Below are positions 63,007-64,000 of a stretch of 64,000 nucleotides of DNA, piece after piece (position 1 is the stretch's first letter; each line of letters opens with the position of its first letter). The notes under the pieces were generated by a model. That model saw only the letters and a list, made by a program, of their open reading frames with translations, did not search any database and had not been told where the DNA came from. This DNA is from Shinella sp. H4-D48. Lineage in GTDB: Bacteria > Pseudomonadota > Alphaproteobacteria > Rhizobiales > Rhizobiaceae. The translations under genes and the position numbers were made by a program. The stretch spans positions 3,308,501 through 3,372,500 of the forward strand of contig NZ_CP093337.1 in NCBI RefSeq assembly GCF_022637395.1, read 5' to 3'.

Positions 63007-64000
63007 ATGAGCGAACTGGCAATCGAACTGAAGGGCATCGACAAGAGCTTCGGCCTCGTCCATGCCAACCGGAACATCAACCTGAAGGTCCGCAAAGGCA
63101 CCATTCACGGGATCATCGGTGAAAACGGCGCCGGCAAATCCACCCTCATGTCGATCCTCTACGGCTTCTACCAGGCCGATTACGGCGACATCATCATCGA
63201 CGGCAAGACGATCAAAATCCGTGATCCCAATGCGGCAATCGCCGCCGGCATCGGCATGGTGCACCAGCATTTCATGCTGGTGGAAAACTTCACGGTGCTG
63301 GAAAACATCATGCTGGGCGCCGAGGAAAGCCAGATCCTCAATGCCGGCATCACCAAGGCGCGCGCCGAGCTGAAGCGGCTGGAAAAGGAATATGCGCTGG
63401 AGGTCGATCCAGACGCGGTGATCGAGGAACTGCCGGTCGGCATCCAGCAGCGCGTGGAAATCCTGAAAGCGCTCTACCGCAAGGCCGATATCCTCATTCT
63501 GGACGAGCCGACCGGCGTGCTGACGCCGGCCGAGGCCGACCATCTCTTCCGCATCCTTCGCCAGCTCAAGGACGAGGGCAAGACCGTCCTGCTCATCACC
63601 CACAAGCTGCGCGAGATCATGGCGATCACCGACGAGGTGTCCGTCATGCGCCGCGGCGAGATGGTGGCGACGCGCACGACGAAAGACACCTCCGTGGAGG
63701 AACTGGCCGAGCTGATGGTCGGCCGCCGGGTTCTGCTGCGCGTGGAGAAGGGCGAGGCGAAACCCGCTGACGTCAAGCTTTCGGTGAAGAACCTGACGGT
63801 GCGCGACGGCCGCGGCGTGACGATGGTGGACGACGTGTCCTTCGACATCCGGGCCGGCGAAATCGTCGGTATCGCGGGTGTTGCCGGCAACGGGCAATCC
63901 GAGCTGCTGGAGGCGATTTCCGGCATCCGCCGCGCGAAGTCCGGCACGGTTTTGCTGAGCGGTAGGGAAATCGACGTGACGGGCAATGCAGATCCGGCCG
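63007..64000 (+). CDS. BMP-type nucleoside ABC transporter ATP-binding protein, 5' part
   Basis: The frame runs off the window end; about 331 codons are visible of an expected 500 or so. First ABC domain is complete: Walker A GENGAGKST near residue 39, VHQHFMLVENFTVLENI, the noncanonical signature LPVGIQQRVEILKAL and Walker B ILILDEPTGVLTP. The second domain starts at about 258 with VKNLTVRDGRGVTMVDD and its Walker A is the diverged GVAGNGQSEL. The LPVGIQQR signature marks the simple-sugar/nucleoside BMP-linked group. It pairs with the binding protein at 61538. Confidence 0.92.
   Translation, partial: MSELAIELKGIDKSFGLVHANRNINLKVRKGTIHGIIGENGAGKSTLMSILYGFYQADYGDIIIDGKTIKIRDPNAAIAAGIGMVHQHFMLVENFTVLENIMLGAEESQILNAGITKARAELKRLEKEYALEVDPDAVIEELPVGIQQRVEILKALYRKADILILDEPTGVLTPAEADHLFRILRQLKDEGKTVLLITHKLREIMAITDEVSVMRRGEMVATRTTKDTSVEELAELMVGRRVLLRVEKGEAKPADVKLSVKNLTVRDGRGVTMVDDVSFDIRAGEIVGIAGVAGNGQSELLEAISGIRRAKSGTVLLSGREIDVTGNADPA

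Overview
The window is a high-GC alphaproteobacterial chromosome segment, most consistent with Rhizobiaceae (Rhizobium/Ensifer/Shinella-like; genus not resolved). The basis is a Sinorhizobium-type fructose ABC locus (frcBCAK), a BA14K protein, MocR-, ROK- and GntR-type regulators, a BMP-type ABC transporter and dense small operons. It is mainly core and metabolic chromosome. I see no phage, insertion sequence, integrase or CRISPR array. Function calls come from motif recognition; no database search was run.

Layout. 1-7 kb: 3' part of guaA, a TetR regulator with a membrane protein, ogt, an AstE-like deacylase, cardiolipin synthase and an EEP-family phosphodiesterase. 7-14 kb: a divergent Lrp regulator/aminotransferase pair, YitT, a YffB-type ArsC protein, a molybdopterin oxidoreductase, ybaK, an M29 aminopeptidase, and xseA with a quinone reductase. 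14-18.4 kb: a membrane glycosylation module (GT-C-like protein, GT2 with two C-terminal membrane helices, methyltransferase, 121-aa EamA/SMR-like protein). 18.4-27 kb: XRE regulator, AphA-type deacetylase, aldo/keto reductase, Gfo/Idh oxidoreductase, GNATs, XRE-cupin regulator, MFS and lepA.

28.0-29.7 kb: a strikingly AT-rich two-gene island behind lepA encodes a pentapeptide-repeat protein with a two-helix channel-like C-terminus, followed with no spacing by a small nucleotidyltransferase. This is the only clearly foreign segment and the best candidate for an undescribed (possibly defence or toxin-type) system. About 0.7 kb with no convincing gene follows it.

30-40 kb: PNPOx protein with a divergent MocR regulator, a class I glutamine amidotransferase, and the frc locus (ROK regulator plus FucU/RbsD on one strand, frcB-frcC-frcA-frcK on the other), then pyrC. 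40-50 kb: Crp/Fnr regulator, receiver-like protein, DoxX, Rdx/SelW protein, BA14K, phosphohexomutase, tRNA-Leu(CAG), HPP-CBS protein, gdhA, two Rnk-like proteins and 5-formyl-THF cyclo-ligase with a structured upstream region that may be 6S RNA. 50-57 kb: an MFS/GntR pair, then a catabolic cluster (GntR, DapA-family lyase, Ldh-family reductase, KGSA-type aldehyde dehydrogenase) that fits hydroxyproline-type catabolism, with a shared TTGTCGACAA operator. 56-64 kb: ugd, CsbD, DUF3597, an unrecognised protein, tRNA-Ser(GGA), msrA, and the start of a BMP-type nucleoside ABC transporter with slyX between its first two genes.
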